Source: Streptomyces sp. ICBB 8177 (GTDB lineage: Bacteria > Actinomycetota > Actinomycetes > Streptomycetales > Streptomycetaceae). From it: 64,000 bases of DNA. The stretch is from assembly GCF_003144095.1 (NCBI RefSeq), contig NZ_NSKH01000018.1, positions 689,965-753,964 of the forward strand, read 5' to 3'. The notes under the pieces were generated by a model. The model saw nothing but the letters and a program-made list of their open reading frames with translations, made no database searches and was not told where the DNA came from. Both the position numbers and the translations under genes were made by a program. Shown one piece after another: positions 52,154 to 61,656 of the stretch. Numbering within the stretch: position 1 is the stretch's first letter; each line of letters begins with the position of its first letter.

Positions 52154-53566
52154 TCAGGCGTCCAGCTTCAGTTCCGTCGAACGGCCCGTCAGCTTGCGGA
52201 TCACCAGGATCGCGATGCCGACCACAAGCCAGCACGAACCGCCGATCTGCGCCTTGGAGTCGGCGTTGTAGAGCACGTAGCCGATGATGGCGAAGCCGAT
52301 CAGCGGTACCACCAGGTGCATCCCGTAGGTGTGTTCACGCCTGCGCACCAGGAAGTAGAACATCACCGACAGGTGCAGCATCAGGAACGAGAAGAGCGCG
52401 CCGAAGTTCACCAGTGACGACAACAGGCCCACCTGCCCGACCAGTCCGAGCCCCAGGCCCAGGCTGATCACGGCGACCAGCAGCACCGCGCGCTCGGGCA
52501 CCTTCCGGGTGGGGTGCACGTGCGCGAGGAAACGCGGCAGCTGGCCGTCGCGTGCCATCGAGAACAGCAGTCGGGAGGTCGCGGCCTGCGCCGCCAGGGA
52601 GTTGGCGACGGCGGCGGCCAGGGCACTGGAGATCGCCACCACGTCCTTGAACCACACGCCACCCGCGATCCGCGCCACGTCGTAGAACGCGGTGTTCTCC
52701 GCCGCCTGGTTGGGCAGCGAGGTGCGGCCCGGCAGCAGCAACGCCGCCAGATAGGTCTGCACGACGAACAACGCGGCCACCAGGCACAGCGACAGCAGTG
52801 TCGCGCGCCCGACCACCTTCCGGCCCCCGCGGACCTCCTCGGCCAGGGTGGAGATGGCGTCGAAGCCGAGGAACGACAGGGCGGCCACCGACAGGGCGGA
52901 GAAGACCAGGCCCACCGAGAAGACGTGCGAGTCGTAGAACGGCGTGGTGCTCCAATGGGCGCCGTTCTTGCCTTCGTTGATCGCGATGACGCTGAGCACC
53001 ACGAACATCGCCAGGATGACCAGTTCCGCCAGGAGGAACAGCTTGTTCATCTGCGCCGTGGTCCGGATGCCCAGCATGTTCACACTGGTGTTGAACACCA
53101 CGAACACCACGATCCACAGCCACTGCGGCACCCCGCCGATCACCGACTGCAACGCCACCGCCCCGGTCACGTACAGCAGTGTCGGCACCAGCAGGTAGTC
53201 CAGCAGGATCGCCCACCCGGCGAGGAACCCCGCCTCCGGCCGCAGCCCGCGCCCGGCGTACGCGTAGACGGACCCGGCGATGGGAAAGGCCTGCGACATC
53301 TCCCGGTAGCTCAGCGCGGTGAACACCATCGCCACCAGCCCGATGACGTAGGTCAGCGGCACCATGCCCTTCGCCGTGTCGAAGACGACGCCGAAGATGG
53401 CGAAGGGCGCGATCGGCACCATGAAGACCATGCCGTACACCAGCAGGTCGCGCAGTCCCAGCGTTCTGCGCAACTCCTGCTCGTAGCCGAACCGCGACAG
53501 CGACTCGTCGCCGTCGGCGCCCTCCGGTCGTGGCCGGCCTGCCGTCTCGTGGTCTGACTCGCTCAT
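52154..53566 (-). CDS. APC-superfamily permease (amino acid/polyamine type)
   Basis: The 470-residue membrane protein has 12 helices: VYGMVFMVPIAPFAIFGVV in helix 1, ALSFLGFDAISTLAEEVRGG for helix 6 and the following loop, and AAQAATSRLLFSMARDGQLP for the helix 8 region. It resembles putrescine/amino-acid importers of the PuuP/YhdG kind. AGGGGAG precedes ATG 53566. It is convergent to the peptide operon with a 26-base gap; proximity may be chance, or it may move an amino acid or the peptide product. Confidence 0.88.
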   Translation of the reverse strand: MSESDHETAGRPRPEGADGDESLSRFGYEQELRRTLGLRDLLVYGMVFMVPIAPFAIFGVVFDTAKGMVPLTYVIGLVAMVFTALSYREMSQAFPIAGSVYAYAGRGLRPEAGFLAGWAILLDYLLVPTLLYVTGAVALQSVIGGVPQWLWIVVFVVFNTSVNMLGIRTTAQMNKLFLLAELVILAMFVVLSVIAINEGKNGAHWSTTPFYDSHVFSVGLVFSALSVAALSFLGFDAISTLAEEVRGGRKVVGRATLLSLCLVAALFVVQTYLAALLLPGRTSLPNQAAENTAFYDVARIAGGVWFKDVVAISSALAAAVANSLAAQAATSRLLFSMARDGQLPRFLAHVHPTRKVPERAVLLVAVISLGLGLGLVGQVGLLSSLVNFGALFSFLMLHLSVMFYFLVRRREHTYGMHLVVPLIGFAIIGYVLYNADSKAQIGGSCWLVVGIAILVIRKLTGRSTELKLDA

Positions 53567-53687
53567 GGGGCTCCCCTGGAACGCGCGTCCGACCAACGTA
53601 CCGCCGGGGAGCGGGCCCGCGCGGGAGCGCGCCGCGTGCGTCGAAAGACGTTGGCACGGCGGGGCGCCGCGCTGGCATGCTTGCCGT

Positions 53688-54437
53688 GTGGACAGGACTG
53701 CGATCCGGCTGACCTTCGCCCCTCACCTGCACGTCTTCGTGGCGGCGCGGTTGCGGGAGGACGGCGCGCAGGTGCGCACCGACGGTGTCTCCACGCTGGG
53801 GCACGTGGTCGAGTCCCTCGGCGTGCCGCTGACCGAGGTCGGCGCGCTGTACGTCGGCGGGCGCGAGGTCGCGCCCCGCTACGTCCCCGTCCAGGGGGAC
53901 GAGGTACGGGTGCGCGAGGTGACGCGCCCTCAGCGGCTGCCCGCACCGCCCCGCTTCCTGCTCGACGTCCACCTCGGCACGCTCGCCCGAAGGCTGCGGC
54001 TGCTGGGCGTGGACACCGCGTACGAGAGCGTGGACATCGGCGACGCGGCGCTGGCCGCGCGCTCGGCCGCCGAGCGGCGGGTCATGCTCTCCCGCGACCG
54101 GGGCCTGCTGCACCGCCGCGAGCTGTGGGCGGGCGGCTACGTCTACAGCCACCGGCCCCCGGAGCAGCTCAAGGACGTGCTGTCGCGCTTCGCGCCGCCC
54201 CTGCGGCCGTGGACCAGGTGCACCGCGTGCAACGGACTGCTGCGCGACGCGGGCAAGGAGGCCGTGAGGGAACGGCTGCACGGCGGTACCGAACGCAGCT
54301 ACGACGTGTACGCGCAGTGCGCCGACTGCGGCCAGGTCTACTGGCGCGGCGCCCACCACGAGCGGTTGAACGCCATCGTGGAGGAAGCGGTGCGGGAGTT
54401 CGGGACCCCCGGGCAGGGCGCGGTCGCCGGCCGGTGA
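53688..54437 (+). CDS. Mut7-C RNase-domain protein with ubiquitin-like N-terminus
   Basis: The 249-residue protein joins a ubiquitin-like/MoaD-fold N-terminus (1-78; IRLTFAPHLHVFVA, LYVGGREVAP) to a Mut7-C domain (about 85-240): FLLDVHLGTLARRLRLLGVDT, VMLSRDRGLLHRRE and a zinc ribbon of CTAC and CADC pairs. Mut7-C is a PIN-like putative RNase. GTG 53688 fits the first strand; there is no ribosome site, so the transcript may be leaderless. Known in many Streptomyces; substrate unknown. Confidence 0.87.
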   Translation: MDRTAIRLTFAPHLHVFVAARLREDGAQVRTDGVSTLGHVVESLGVPLTEVGALYVGGREVAPRYVPVQGDEVRVREVTRPQRLPAPPRFLLDVHLGTLARRLRLLGVDTAYESVDIGDAALAARSAAERRVMLSRDRGLLHRRELWAGGYVYSHRPPEQLKDVLSRFAPPLRPWTRCTACNGLLRDAGKEAVRERLHGGTERSYDVYAQCADCGQVYWRGAHHERLNAIVEEAVREFGTPGQGAVAGR

Positions 54438-54447
54438 GCGATGCCGG

Positions 54448-54526
54448 ACGGCCGGGCCGACGGCCCGGCCGTACGAGCGTCGCCACGCGGGGCCGCGGCA
54501 CGACGCGCGCTGACGACGCTCGTACG
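54448..54526. terminator. two hairpins between convergent genes
   Basis: An 11-bp perfect stem with a 3-base loop (54448-54472) follows the Mut7-C stop at 54437. Partly overlapping it, CGTACGAGCGTCG (54470-54482) pairs with 54514-54526 over 13 bp, spacing 31. The two structures share bases 54470-54472 and may be alternatives; together they can end transcription from both sides. Confidence 0.7.
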
Positions 54527-54564
54527 AGCGGCACCGCGCCGGAGCAACCGGTACCGCGCCGGGA

Positions 54565-54795
54565 TCAGAAGAAGTCGCGCTCGACGATCTCCTCGCGCTC
54601 GATGACCTCTTCGCCACCGAAGAGGCCGCCGAGGAAGCCGCCGCGCTCCTCCACAATGGTCTCCCGCTCGATGACCTCATCGCGGCCGAAGAACCCGCCG
54701 CGGTGCTCGACGACCGTCTCGCGTTCGATGATCTCCTCCCCGCCGAAGAACCCGTCCCGCTCGATGATCTCTTCGCGCTCGTAGTACTCACGCAC
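54565..54795 (-). CDS. Glu-rich repeat protein
   Basis: The 76-residue protein is built of repeated EEIIERE-like heptads separated by GFFGG-like turns: EEIIERDGFFGG, EEIIERETVVEH, DEVIERETIVEE, EEVIEREEIVERDFF. It is strongly acidic, with no signal peptide. AGGAAG precedes GTG 54795. The DNA shows matching near-direct repeats of about 42 bases. It may assemble into amyloid-like or coiled structures, but I know of no function. It is conserved-looking rather than random because codon choice varies while residues persist. Confidence 0.78.
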   Translation of the reverse strand: MREYYEREEIIERDGFFGGEEIIERETVVEHRGGFFGRDEVIERETIVEERGGFLGGLFGGEEVIEREEIVERDFF

Positions 54796-55067
54796 GGCGC
54801 TTCCTCATTTCCCTCGGTACGACCCGTCGCGGCGCCACCGCCGTACGGGCGGATCAACGCGGGCCGCCGGACCGGCCGTTCGAGACGGGACCGGCGAACC
54901 CGGGCTGATCATAGAGGCGGGGGCCAGGTACGCCGGCCGGGTGGTGGTCAACCGGCAAGCGGAGCAATGTCGTTCACTACGCGTCAAAGCTCTTGTCGAA
55001 CGTGGTTCACCGGTGCCCATAATCGGCCGCGCGCGGGCGGTGGAGCCCGGCCGGAAGGAGCCGCACC

Positions 55068-56009
55068 ATGCTGTCCGACGTGCTCAACCGCTCGTGGAGG
55101 ACCGGGGGCCGGACCCGCCGCGGGCCGCGCACCGGGCCGGGCGGGCTCGCCGCCGCTGCCGCCGTCACCGCCGCGCTGCTGCCCGCGGCCGTGTGCGCCA
55201 CTCCCGCCTCCGCGGCGCCCGTCCCCCCGGCGCACGCCCGCACGCACTACTACCTCTCGCTCGGCGACTCGCTCGCCGCCGGGTACCAGCCCGACGCCAG
55301 GACCGACGTACCGGGCGTGTCCTACACCGACCAGCTCTACCAGCGGCTGAAGAAGAGCGACCCGGATTTGGTGCACGTCCAGCTCGGGTGCAGCGGCGAG
55401 ACCACGACCACCATGATCGACGGCGGCATCTGCTCCTACTCCGGCGCCCGCTCCCAACTCGACGCCGCCACCGCGTTCCTGAGGCGGCACCGGGGCCAGG
55501 TCACCACGGTCACCCTGGACATCGGGGCCAACGACGTCGACGGCTGCTTCTCGGCCTCCGGCATCGACACCGGCTGCGTGGCCGAGGGCCTGGCCACGGT
55601 GACGAAGGACGTGCCCCGCATCGCTGCCGAGCTGCGCGCCGCGGGCGGGGGCGGACCGCGCTACGCGGGCATGACGTACTACGACCCCTTCCTCGCCACC
55701 TGGCTGCTGGGGGCGAGCGGCCACACCCTGGCGGACCTGTCGGTGCCGCTGGCCGACACGCTCAACGTCGTCCTGAGCACCGCGTTCCGGATCAACGGCT
55801 TCCGCGTCGCCGACGCCTCCGCCGCCTTCGAGACCAACGACTTCGCCCCGGTCGACGCCCCCGGCCTCGGCAGCGTCCCGGAGAACGTCGCGCGGATCTG
55901 CGCCCTGACGTGGATGTGCACACCCTACGAGGACATCCACGCCACCCGGCAGGGCCACGCGCTGCTGGCCGACGTCTTCCAGCGGGCGCTGGAGGCCCGG
56001 GGCCGCTGA
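55068..56009 (+). CDS. secreted SGNH/GDSL hydrolase (lipase/esterase-like)
   Basis: The 313-residue enzyme has a twin-arginine-like basic N-terminus and signal peptide (1-49, ending ASAA), then block [12 protein letters not shown] with nucleophile Ser68, oxyanion Gly in [11 protein letters not shown], block [12 protein letters not shown] and block V with Asp289 and His291 in EDIHAT. Cysteine pairs suggest disulfides, as in Streptomyces extracellular lipases. Ester substrate unknown. GAAGGAG precedes ATG 55068; a hairpin follows the stop. Confidence 0.92.
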   Translation: MLSDVLNRSWRTGGRTRRGPRTGPGGLAAAAAVTAALLPAAVCATPASAAPVPPAHARTHYYLSLGDSLAAGYQPDARTDVPGVSYTDQLYQRLKKSDPDLVHVQLGCSGETTTTMIDGGICSYSGARSQLDAATAFLRRHRGQVTTVTLDIGANDVDGCFSASGIDTGCVAEGLATVTKDVPRIAAELRAAGGGGPRYAGMTYYDPFLATWLLGASGHTLADLSVPLADTLNVVLSTAFRINGFRVADASAAFETNDFAPVDAPGLGSVPENVARICALTWMCTPYEDIHATRQGHALLADVFQRALEARGR

Positions 56010-56016
56010 CAGCGGC

Positions 56017-56044
56017 GGGGCCCGGCGCCCGCCTGCCGGGCCCC
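56017..56044. terminator. hairpin terminator after the SGNH hydrolase
   Basis: GGGGCCCGGC (56017-56026) pairs with GCCGGGCCCC (56035-56044) over an 8-base loop, eight bases past the stop. It separates the hydrolase from the threonine operon. Confidence 0.8.
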
Positions 56045-56280
56045 AGGTGTCTCGCGGCGTGGGCCGAGTCCGGCGCCCCGGGCCCCTCCCGGACCCCGGC
56101 GACACGCCCGGGCCCGGGAGCCGCTCGGACCCCTCTCGCCCCTGGCGTGAAGCCGTTCTGTTGCCCTGCTTAAGAAATCCTCGATGGACGCGGCGGCGTT
56201 CCGGTCGGCACATTGATGATCGCCGCTGGTCAGCGCCTGATCGGTGGGCCCAGCTCTTCGTACGCCCAGGAGTCGCGCCG

Positions 56281-57309
56281 ATGAAGGCCCTTGTCAAGCA
56301 GCACGCGGAACCCGGTCTGTGGCTCATGGACGTGCCCGAACCCGACTACGGCGCCTCCGACGTGCTGATCAGGGTGAAGCGCACCGGCATCTGCGGCACC
56401 GACCTGCACATCCGGTCCTGGGACGGCTGGGCGCAGCAGGCCGTGCGCACGCCGCTCGTGCTGGGCCACGAGTTCGTCGGCGAGGTCGCCGCCGTGGGCG
56501 CGGACGTCGCCGACATCGCGGTCGGCGACCTGGTCAGCGGCGAGGGCCACCTGGTGTGCGGCAAGTGCCGCAACTGCCTGGCCGGCCGCCGCCACCTGTG
56601 CCGCTCCACGATCGGCCTCGGAGTGGGCCGTGACGGCGCGTTCGCCGAGTACGTCGCCCTGCCCGCGTCCAACGTCTGGGTGCACCGCACGCCGGTCGAC
56701 CTCGACGTCGCCGCGATCTTCGACCCGTTCGGCAACGCCGTGCACACCGCGCTGTCCTTCCCGCTGGTCGGCGAGGACGTGCTGATCACCGGCGCGGGTC
56801 CGATCGGCATCATGGCCGCCGCCGTCGCCCGGCACGCCGGCGCCCGCAACGTCGTGATCACCGACGTCAGCGAGCCCCGCCTGGAGCTGGCCCGCAAGGC
56901 CGGCGCCACCCTCGCGCTCAATGTCGCCGAGTCCACCATCGCCGACGCGCAGACCCGCCTCGGCCTCAAGGAGGGCTTCGACATCGGCCTGGAGATGTCC
57001 GGCCGTCCCGAGGCGATGCGCGAGATGGTCGCCAACATGACGCACGGCGGCCGCATCGCGATGCTGGGCCTGCCCGCGCAGGAGTTCGCGGTCGACTGGT
57101 CGAAGATCGTCACCTCGATGATCACCGTCAAGGGCATCTACGGCCGGGAGATGTTCGAGACCTGGTACGCGATGACCGTGCTGCTGGAGGGCGGTCTCGA
57201 CCTCACCCCCGTGATCACCGGCAGTTACGCCTGCACGGACTTCGACGCCGCCTTCGACGAGGCCGCCACCGCCCGCAGCGGCAAGATCATCCTCGACTGG
57301 ACCGTCTGA
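56281..57309 (+). CDS. tdh: L-threonine 3-dehydrogenase
   Basis: The 342-residue zinc enzyme oxidises L-threonine to 2-amino-3-ketobutyrate with NAD+. Catalytic zinc ligands are Cys38 (GICGTD), His63 and Glu64 (LGHEF), at the same positions as in the E. coli enzyme; the structural zinc site is [15 protein letters not shown]. The NAD fold shows [26 protein letters not shown] precedes ATG 56281. It is followed by kbl after 49 bases, forming the two-step threonine-to-glycine pathway; the lower-GC region upstream (about 56155-56225) likely holds the promoter. Confidence 0.95.
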   Translation: MKALVKQHAEPGLWLMDVPEPDYGASDVLIRVKRTGICGTDLHIRSWDGWAQQAVRTPLVLGHEFVGEVAAVGADVADIAVGDLVSGEGHLVCGKCRNCLAGRRHLCRSTIGLGVGRDGAFAEYVALPASNVWVHRTPVDLDVAAIFDPFGNAVHTALSFPLVGEDVLITGAGPIGIMAAAVARHAGARNVVITDVSEPRLELARKAGATLALNVAESTIADAQTRLGLKEGFDIGLEMSGRPEAMREMVANMTHGGRIAMLGLPAQEFAVDWSKIVTSMITVKGIYGREMFETWYAMTVLLEGGLDLTPVITGSYACTDFDAAFDEAATARSGKIILDWTV

Positions 57310-57358
57310 GCGGCCCCCGGCCGCCACCCCCGCGCCGCCCGACCCTAGGAGAACCCTG

Positions 57359-58552
57359 ATGTACGCGTCCGTACGCGACGACCTGCGCGCCACCCTCGAC
57401 GAGATCCGGGACGCCGGCCTGTTCAAGCCCGAGCGCGTCATCGGCACCCCGCAGTCCGCGTCGGTGGCCGTCACCGCGGGCGGCGCCCCCGGTGAGGTGC
57501 TGAACTTCTGCGCCAACAACTACCTGGGTCTGGCCGACCACCCCGAGGTGATCGCGGCCGCCAAGGAGGCGCTGGACCGCTGGGGCTACGGCATGGCCTC
57601 GGTGCGCTTCATCTGCGGCACCCAGGACGTGCACAAGGAGCTGGAGGCCAGGCTCTCGGCGTTCCTCGGCCAGGAGGACACGATCCTGTACTCCTCCTGC
57701 TTCGACGCCAACGGCGGTGTGTTCGAGACGCTGCTGGACGCCGAGGACGCGGTGATCTCCGACGCCCTCAACCACGCCTCCATCATCGACGGCATCCGCC
57801 TGTCCAAGGCCCGGCGCCTGCGGTACGCCAACCGCGACATGGCCGACCTGGAGGCGAAGCTCAAGGAGGCGTCCGGCGCTCGGCGCCGCCTGATCGTCAC
57901 CGACGGCGTCTTCTCGATGGACGGCTACGTGGCGCCGCTGGACGAGATCTGCGACCTGGCCGACCGCTACGACGCCCTGGTCATGGTCGACGACTCGCAC
58001 GCCGTCGGCTTCACCGGCCCGAGCGGGCGCGGCACCCCTGAACTGCACGGCGTCACCGACCGCGTCGACATCGTCACCGGCACCCTCGGCAAGGCGCTCG
58101 GCGGGGCCTCCGGCGGCTACGTGGCCGCCCGCGCCGAGATCGTCGCCCTGCTGCGCCAGCGCTCCCGCCCGTACCTGTTCTCCAACTCGCTCGCCCCGGT
58201 GATCGCCGCCGCCTCCCTGAAGGTCCTCGACCTGCTGGAGACCGCCTCCGAGCTGCGCGACCGGCTCCAGGCCAACACCAAGCTGTTCCGCACGAAGATG
58301 ACCGAGGCGGGCTTCGAGATCCTGCCCGGCGACCACCCCATCGCCCCGGTGATGATCGGCGACGCGGCCGAGGCCGGACGGATGGCCGAACTGCTGCTGG
58401 AGCGCGGCGTCTACGTGATCGGCTTCTCCTACCCGGTGGTGCCGATGGGCCAGGCGCGCATCCGCGTCCAGCTGTCCGCCGCGCACTCCACGCAGGACGT
58501 CGAGCGGGCCGTGGCCGCGTTCGTCGACGCGCGAGCGACAATGGCTGGGTGA
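57359..58552 (+). CDS. kbl: glycine C-acetyltransferase (2-amino-3-ketobutyrate CoA ligase)
   Basis: The 397-residue PLP enzyme converts 2-amino-3-ketobutyrate and CoA to glycine and acetyl-CoA, completing the tdh route. Signatures: [35 protein letters not shown] (Asp/His contacting PLP) and Lys245 in GTLGKALGG, which forms the internal aldimine. Full family length. AGGAGAA precedes ATG 57359, and the LysR gene overlaps its stop by 4 nt. Confidence 0.95.
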   Translation: MYASVRDDLRATLDEIRDAGLFKPERVIGTPQSASVAVTAGGAPGEVLNFCANNYLGLADHPEVIAAAKEALDRWGYGMASVRFICGTQDVHKELEARLSAFLGQEDTILYSSCFDANGGVFETLLDAEDAVISDALNHASIIDGIRLSKARRLRYANRDMADLEAKLKEASGARRRLIVTDGVFSMDGYVAPLDEICDLADRYDALVMVDDSHAVGFTGPSGRGTPELHGVTDRVDIVTGTLGKALGGASGGYVAARAEIVALLRQRSRPYLFSNSLAPVIAAASLKVLDLLETASELRDRLQANTKLFRTKMTEAGFEILPGDHPIAPVMIGDAAEAGRMAELLLERGVYVIGFSYPVVPMGQARIRVQLSAAHSTQDVERAVAAFVDARATMAG

Positions 58553-59463
58553 TCGACCCACGCAGACTCCGGATACTGCGGGCCGCGGCGGACCACCGTA
58601 CGGTGACCGCCGCGGCCGCGGCCCTCTACCTCACGCCGTCCGCCGTGTCCCAGCAACTGGCCGCCCTGGAGCAGGAGACCGGCCACACGCTGCTGACCCG
58701 CAGCGGCAAGGGCGTGCGGCTGACCGCGGCCGGGGAGATCCTGCTGGCGCACGCCAACACCGTCGCCGCCCAGCTGGAGCGCGCCGAGGCCGAGCTGGCC
58801 GCCTACGCGGGCGGCACCGCGGGCGAGGTCACCGTGGCCGCCTTCGCCACCGGAATCGCCGAGGTGCTGGCCCCCGCCGTGGCCCGGCTCCGCGACGACC
58901 GGCCCTCCCTGCGGGTACGGGTCCGCGACGCCGAGGGCGACGAGAGCCTGCCGATGGTGCTGGACGGCGAGGCGGACGTGGCGCTCGCCGTCGAGTACCG
59001 CGGCGCCCCCCGCGAGGACGACCAGCGCCTGGCGCGCGTGCCGTTGTACGCCGAGCCGTTCGACGCGGTGCTGCCCGCCGCGCACCCGCTCGCCCAGGCG
59101 CCCGACGTGGCGTTGTCCGCGCTGGCCGCCGACGACTGGATCGGCCCGTACCCGGGCAACCCCTGCCACGAGGTGATGCTGCTCGCCTGCGAACTGGCCG
59201 GATTCCAGCCCGCGTTGACCCACTCGTCCGACGACTTCCGGGCGGTCGTGGCGCTGGCCGGGGCGGGCGCGGGGGTGGCGCTCGTGCCGCGCTCCGCGCT
59301 GCGCGGGATGGAGCTGAAGGACACCGTGGTGCGCCCGGTCACCGGCCCGGCCGCCACCCGCAGGGTGTTCGCCGCGGTACGCCGTGGCGCCGACCGCCAT
59401 CCGCTGATCCGGCCGGTGCTCGACGCGCTGGCCCTGGCGGCGGACGGGCTGTCGACGCGGTGA
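58549..59463 (+). CDS. LysR-family regulator
   Basis: The 304-residue protein has an N-terminal winged HTH (residues 1-60; [24 protein letters not shown]) and a periplasmic-binding-like sensor domain (about 88-295). GTG 58549 overlaps the kbl stop, so it is cotranscribed with tdh-kbl and is a natural candidate to regulate threonine catabolism, though a LysR gene is more often divergent from its target. Ligand unknown. Confidence 0.9.
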   Translation: MIDPRRLRILRAAADHRTVTAAAAALYLTPSAVSQQLAALEQETGHTLLTRSGKGVRLTAAGEILLAHANTVAAQLERAEAELAAYAGGTAGEVTVAAFATGIAEVLAPAVARLRDDRPSLRVRVRDAEGDESLPMVLDGEADVALAVEYRGAPREDDQRLARVPLYAEPFDAVLPAAHPLAQAPDVALSALAADDWIGPYPGNPCHEVMLLACELAGFQPALTHSSDDFRAVVALAGAGAGVALVPRSALRGMELKDTVVRPVTGPAATRRVFAAVRRGADRHPLIRPVLDALALAADGLSTR

Positions 59464-59610
59464 GGGGGCGGGGGCGCGAGCCGATACGCGGGCGCGGGCG
59501 CGAAGTACCTAAGCACGACTGATTCGGCGGTCCGAGCGCCCCGCATAGTTTCGTTCCCGTAAGCGAGAAGCCGTACCGGAGCACACGTCCGGGGAGCACA
59601 GGGAGCAGCC

Positions 59611-59934
59611 ATGACCGCCTTTGCCGTCGCCCACGTCCGCAGCGTCGAGTTCGGCCCCGACATCGTCGCGTACCTGGAGCGCATCGACGCCACGCTGGAC
59701 CCGTTCGGCGGGCGCTTCGTGGTGCACGGCGGCGACGTCGAGGTCGTCGAGGGCTCGTGGGGCAAGGACCTGATCATCATCGAGTTCCCCGACCTCGACC
59801 GGTTGCGCGCCTGGTACGACTCGCCCGCCTACCGCGCGATCCTTCCGCTGCGCACCGAGCACATGGAGGCGGACATCGTCTTCGCCCAGGGTGTCCCCGC
59901 GGACTACCGGGCGGCGAGCGCGCTGGAGCACTGA
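59611..59934 (+). CDS. DUF1330-family protein
   Basis: The 107-residue dimeric alpha/beta-barrel-like protein matches DUF1330: IVAYLERIDATLDPFGGRFVVHGG, then WGKDLIIIEFPDLDRLRAWYDSPAY (parts cited). The fold is ferredoxin-like; biochemical role unknown. AGGGAGC precedes ATG 59611. A CATAGTTT sequence near 59543-59550 may be its -10 box. Confidence 0.9.
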   Translation: MTAFAVAHVRSVEFGPDIVAYLERIDATLDPFGGRFVVHGGDVEVVEGSWGKDLIIIEFPDLDRLRAWYDSPAYRAILPLRTEHMEADIVFAQGVPADYRAASALEH

Positions 59935-60003
59935 AGGCGTCCGGACGGGCCACGGGCACGCCCCTGACCGATCACCGGGTCCCGTCGCTGCCCGGTGGGC
60001 CCG

Positions 60004-60897
60004 TTACTCCCCGGTGGGCGCGGTCGCCCGCGTCCTGGCCTCGATCGCCCGCAGCACGGAGACCATGTCCCCGTCCCCGTGCCCTAGGGCGACCGTCTCG
60101 GCGAACAGGGCATGGCAGACGTCCAGCAGCGGTGAAGCGGCCCCGGCGCCGCGGGCGGCCTCCGCGATGAGCCGGTTGTTCTTGAGCACGTCGGTCGCGG
60201 CGGCCTGCACGCCGAAGTCACCGGCCGTCAGTTTGGCCCCCTTGGTCCGCGAGACCGCGCTCGCCATCGGCCCGGCCGCCAGCACGGCCGCCAACCGCTC
60301 GGCGTCCAGGCCGTGTTCCGCGGCGAAGTGGAAGGCCTCGGTGAGCCCGGTGACCATGGTGATCAGGAAGAGGTTGACCGCGAGCTTCATCGCCATGGCG
60401 CCGGGAACCGCACCGCAGACGAACGTCTCGTGGCACAGCGGACGCAGCAGCGGGCGCACCGCCTCCACGGCCTCCGGCTCACCGGCGAGCATTCCCACCA
60501 GCCGCCCCTGGATTGCCGGTTCGCGGGAGCCGGAGACCGGCGCCTCGACGTAGCGGCCCTTCGCGGCGTGGATCGCGGCGCCGAGGTCGCGGGAGTAGCC
60601 GGGGGAGGTCGTGCCCATGTGCACGACCGTGCGGCCCGCGACCCGCTCGGCGAACCCCGGCGTGCCACGTGCGAGCACGGTGTCCATGGCCGCCTCGTCG
60701 GCCAGCATCAGGAGCACCGTGCGCGCTTCGGCGAAGACCTCGCCCGGCTCCTGAGCCACCTTCGCGCCCGCCTCCCGCAGCGGCGCACCGCGAGCGGCGG
60801 TGCGGTTCCAGACGACGAGGTCCGCGCCGGCGCGGACCAGGTTGAGGGCCATGGGCTGTCCCATCACGCCGAGGCCGATGAATCCGGCGTCCACCAC
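60004..60897 (-). CDS. NAD(P)-dependent 3-hydroxyisobutyrate dehydrogenase-family reductase
   Basis: The 297-residue enzyme begins with the Rossmann loop [20 protein letters not shown] and NRT after strand 2; the substrate motif [16 protein letters not shown] and the catalytic Lys region [17 protein letters not shown] place it in the 3-HIBDH/GLYR/imine-reductase-like family. Start uncertain: GTG 60897 fits the family N-terminus, whereas GTG 60909 would add four residues with a TTA codon, rare in Streptomyces. It is divergent from GNAT-TetR genes, sharing twin operators. Confidence 0.88.
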   Translation of the reverse strand: MVDAGFIGLGVMGQPMALNLVRAGADLVVWNRTAARGAPLREAGAKVAQEPGEVFAEARTVLLMLADEAAMDTVLARGTPGFAERVAGRTVVHMGTTSPGYSRDLGAAIHAAKGRYVEAPVSGSREPAIQGRLVGMLAGEPEAVEAVRPLLRPLCHETFVCGAVPGAMAMKLAVNLFLITMVTGLTEAFHFAAEHGLDAERLAAVLAAGPMASAVSRTKGAKLTAGDFGVQAAATDVLKNNRLIAEAARGAGAASPLLDVCHALFAETVALGHGDGDMVSVLRAIEARTRATAPTGE

Positions 60898-60938
60898 GGG
60901 TAACACCACCGCTCGCTGTGCCCTGGGCGTGCCAGGGC

Positions 60939-60989
60939 TTGCCGACTATGACGAGCGTCATAATAATAGCGATTATGACAGCTGTCATA
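60939..60989. promoter_or_regulatory. twin palindromic operators with promoter of the GNAT-TetR operon
   Basis: TATGAC-GAGC-GTCATA (60947-60962) and TATGAC-AGCT-GTCATA (60974-60989) have identical arms and 4-base spacers, centres 27 bp apart. For the rightward genes TTGCCG (60939-60944) and TAATAA (60961-60966) form a plausible -35/-10 pair with 16-bp spacing; one operator lies in the spacer, the other on the start point. ATG 60975 is inside the second palindrome. The TetR protein at 61657 is the likely ligand-controlled repressor. Confidence 0.8.
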
Positions 60990-61598
60990 GAGGGTGGTCC
61001 CAAGCGGTCGGACGCGGAGGCCGTCGCTGGTCAGGAGCGTGCGAGGGGTGTGCCGGCCGCGACGGCGAGGCCGAGTGGCGCGACCCGCGCGGCGAGCGGT
61101 CCGGTGGCGTCCGGCTGGTGCGTCGACGGGCTCCGGCCGGGCGACCGGGACGCGCTCGACACGCTGTTCGCGCGGTGCTCGCCCGAGACGGTGCGCCTGC
61201 GCTTCTTCGGGCGGCTCCACCGCTGGCCCGCGCCCTACCTGGACAGCGTGCTGGCGGGCCCGGCGGAGACGCACGACGCCGTAGTCGTCAGGAACCCGGA
61301 GGGCGACCAGGTCCTCGCACTGGCCGGACTCGTCGCCGTGTCGGACACGGTCGCGGGAGCGGCGGAGCTCGGTGTGCTGGTGGCCGACGCCTGGCAGCGG
61401 CAGGGACTGGGCAGCGCCATGCTGGAGGTCCTGCTGGACCGGGCCCGGCGGCGCGGGGTGCGGCGCGTCTGCGCGAACGCGCTGCCCGGTCGGCAGGCGC
61501 TGCTGGCCGCCCTTGCGCGCCGCCTGGAGCTGGAGCGGTCGGCGTGGACGGAGGGCGGTCTCGTCGGCGTCTATAAGCTGGCCGGAATCGTGGAGTGA
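60975..61598 (+). CDS. GNAT-family acetyltransferase
   Basis: The protein has a GNAT domain beginning near WCVDGLRPGDRDALDTLF; the CoA loop is seen in AELGVLVADAWQRQGLGSAML. In the typical R/Q-x-x-G-x-G/A motif, QRQGLGSAM, it is complete. The start is uncertain: ATG 60975 follows the putative -10 box by about eight bases (leaderless), but GTG 61050 would remove about 25 low-complexity residues. It precedes the TetR gene by 58 bases. Substrate unknown. Confidence 0.82.
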   Translation: MTAVIEGGPKRSDAEAVAGQERARGVPAATARPSGATRAASGPVASGWCVDGLRPGDRDALDTLFARCSPETVRLRFFGRLHRWPAPYLDSVLAGPAETHDAVVVRNPEGDQVLALAGLVAVSDTVAGAAELGVLVADAWQRQGLGSAMLEVLLDRARRRGVRRVCANALPGRQALLAALARRLELERSAWTEGGLVGVYKLAGIVE

Positions 61599-61656
61599 CG
61601 GCACCGCGGGATGTGGCAGTCGCCGCGCGCGGCGGTGAGCGGTTGGGAGGTCGGTG

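Noticed and set aside
54565-54795. A CRISPR-like or tandem repeat array
   Set aside because: The near-repeats of about 42 bases encode an open Glu-rich frame with ribosome site; there are no unique spacers.
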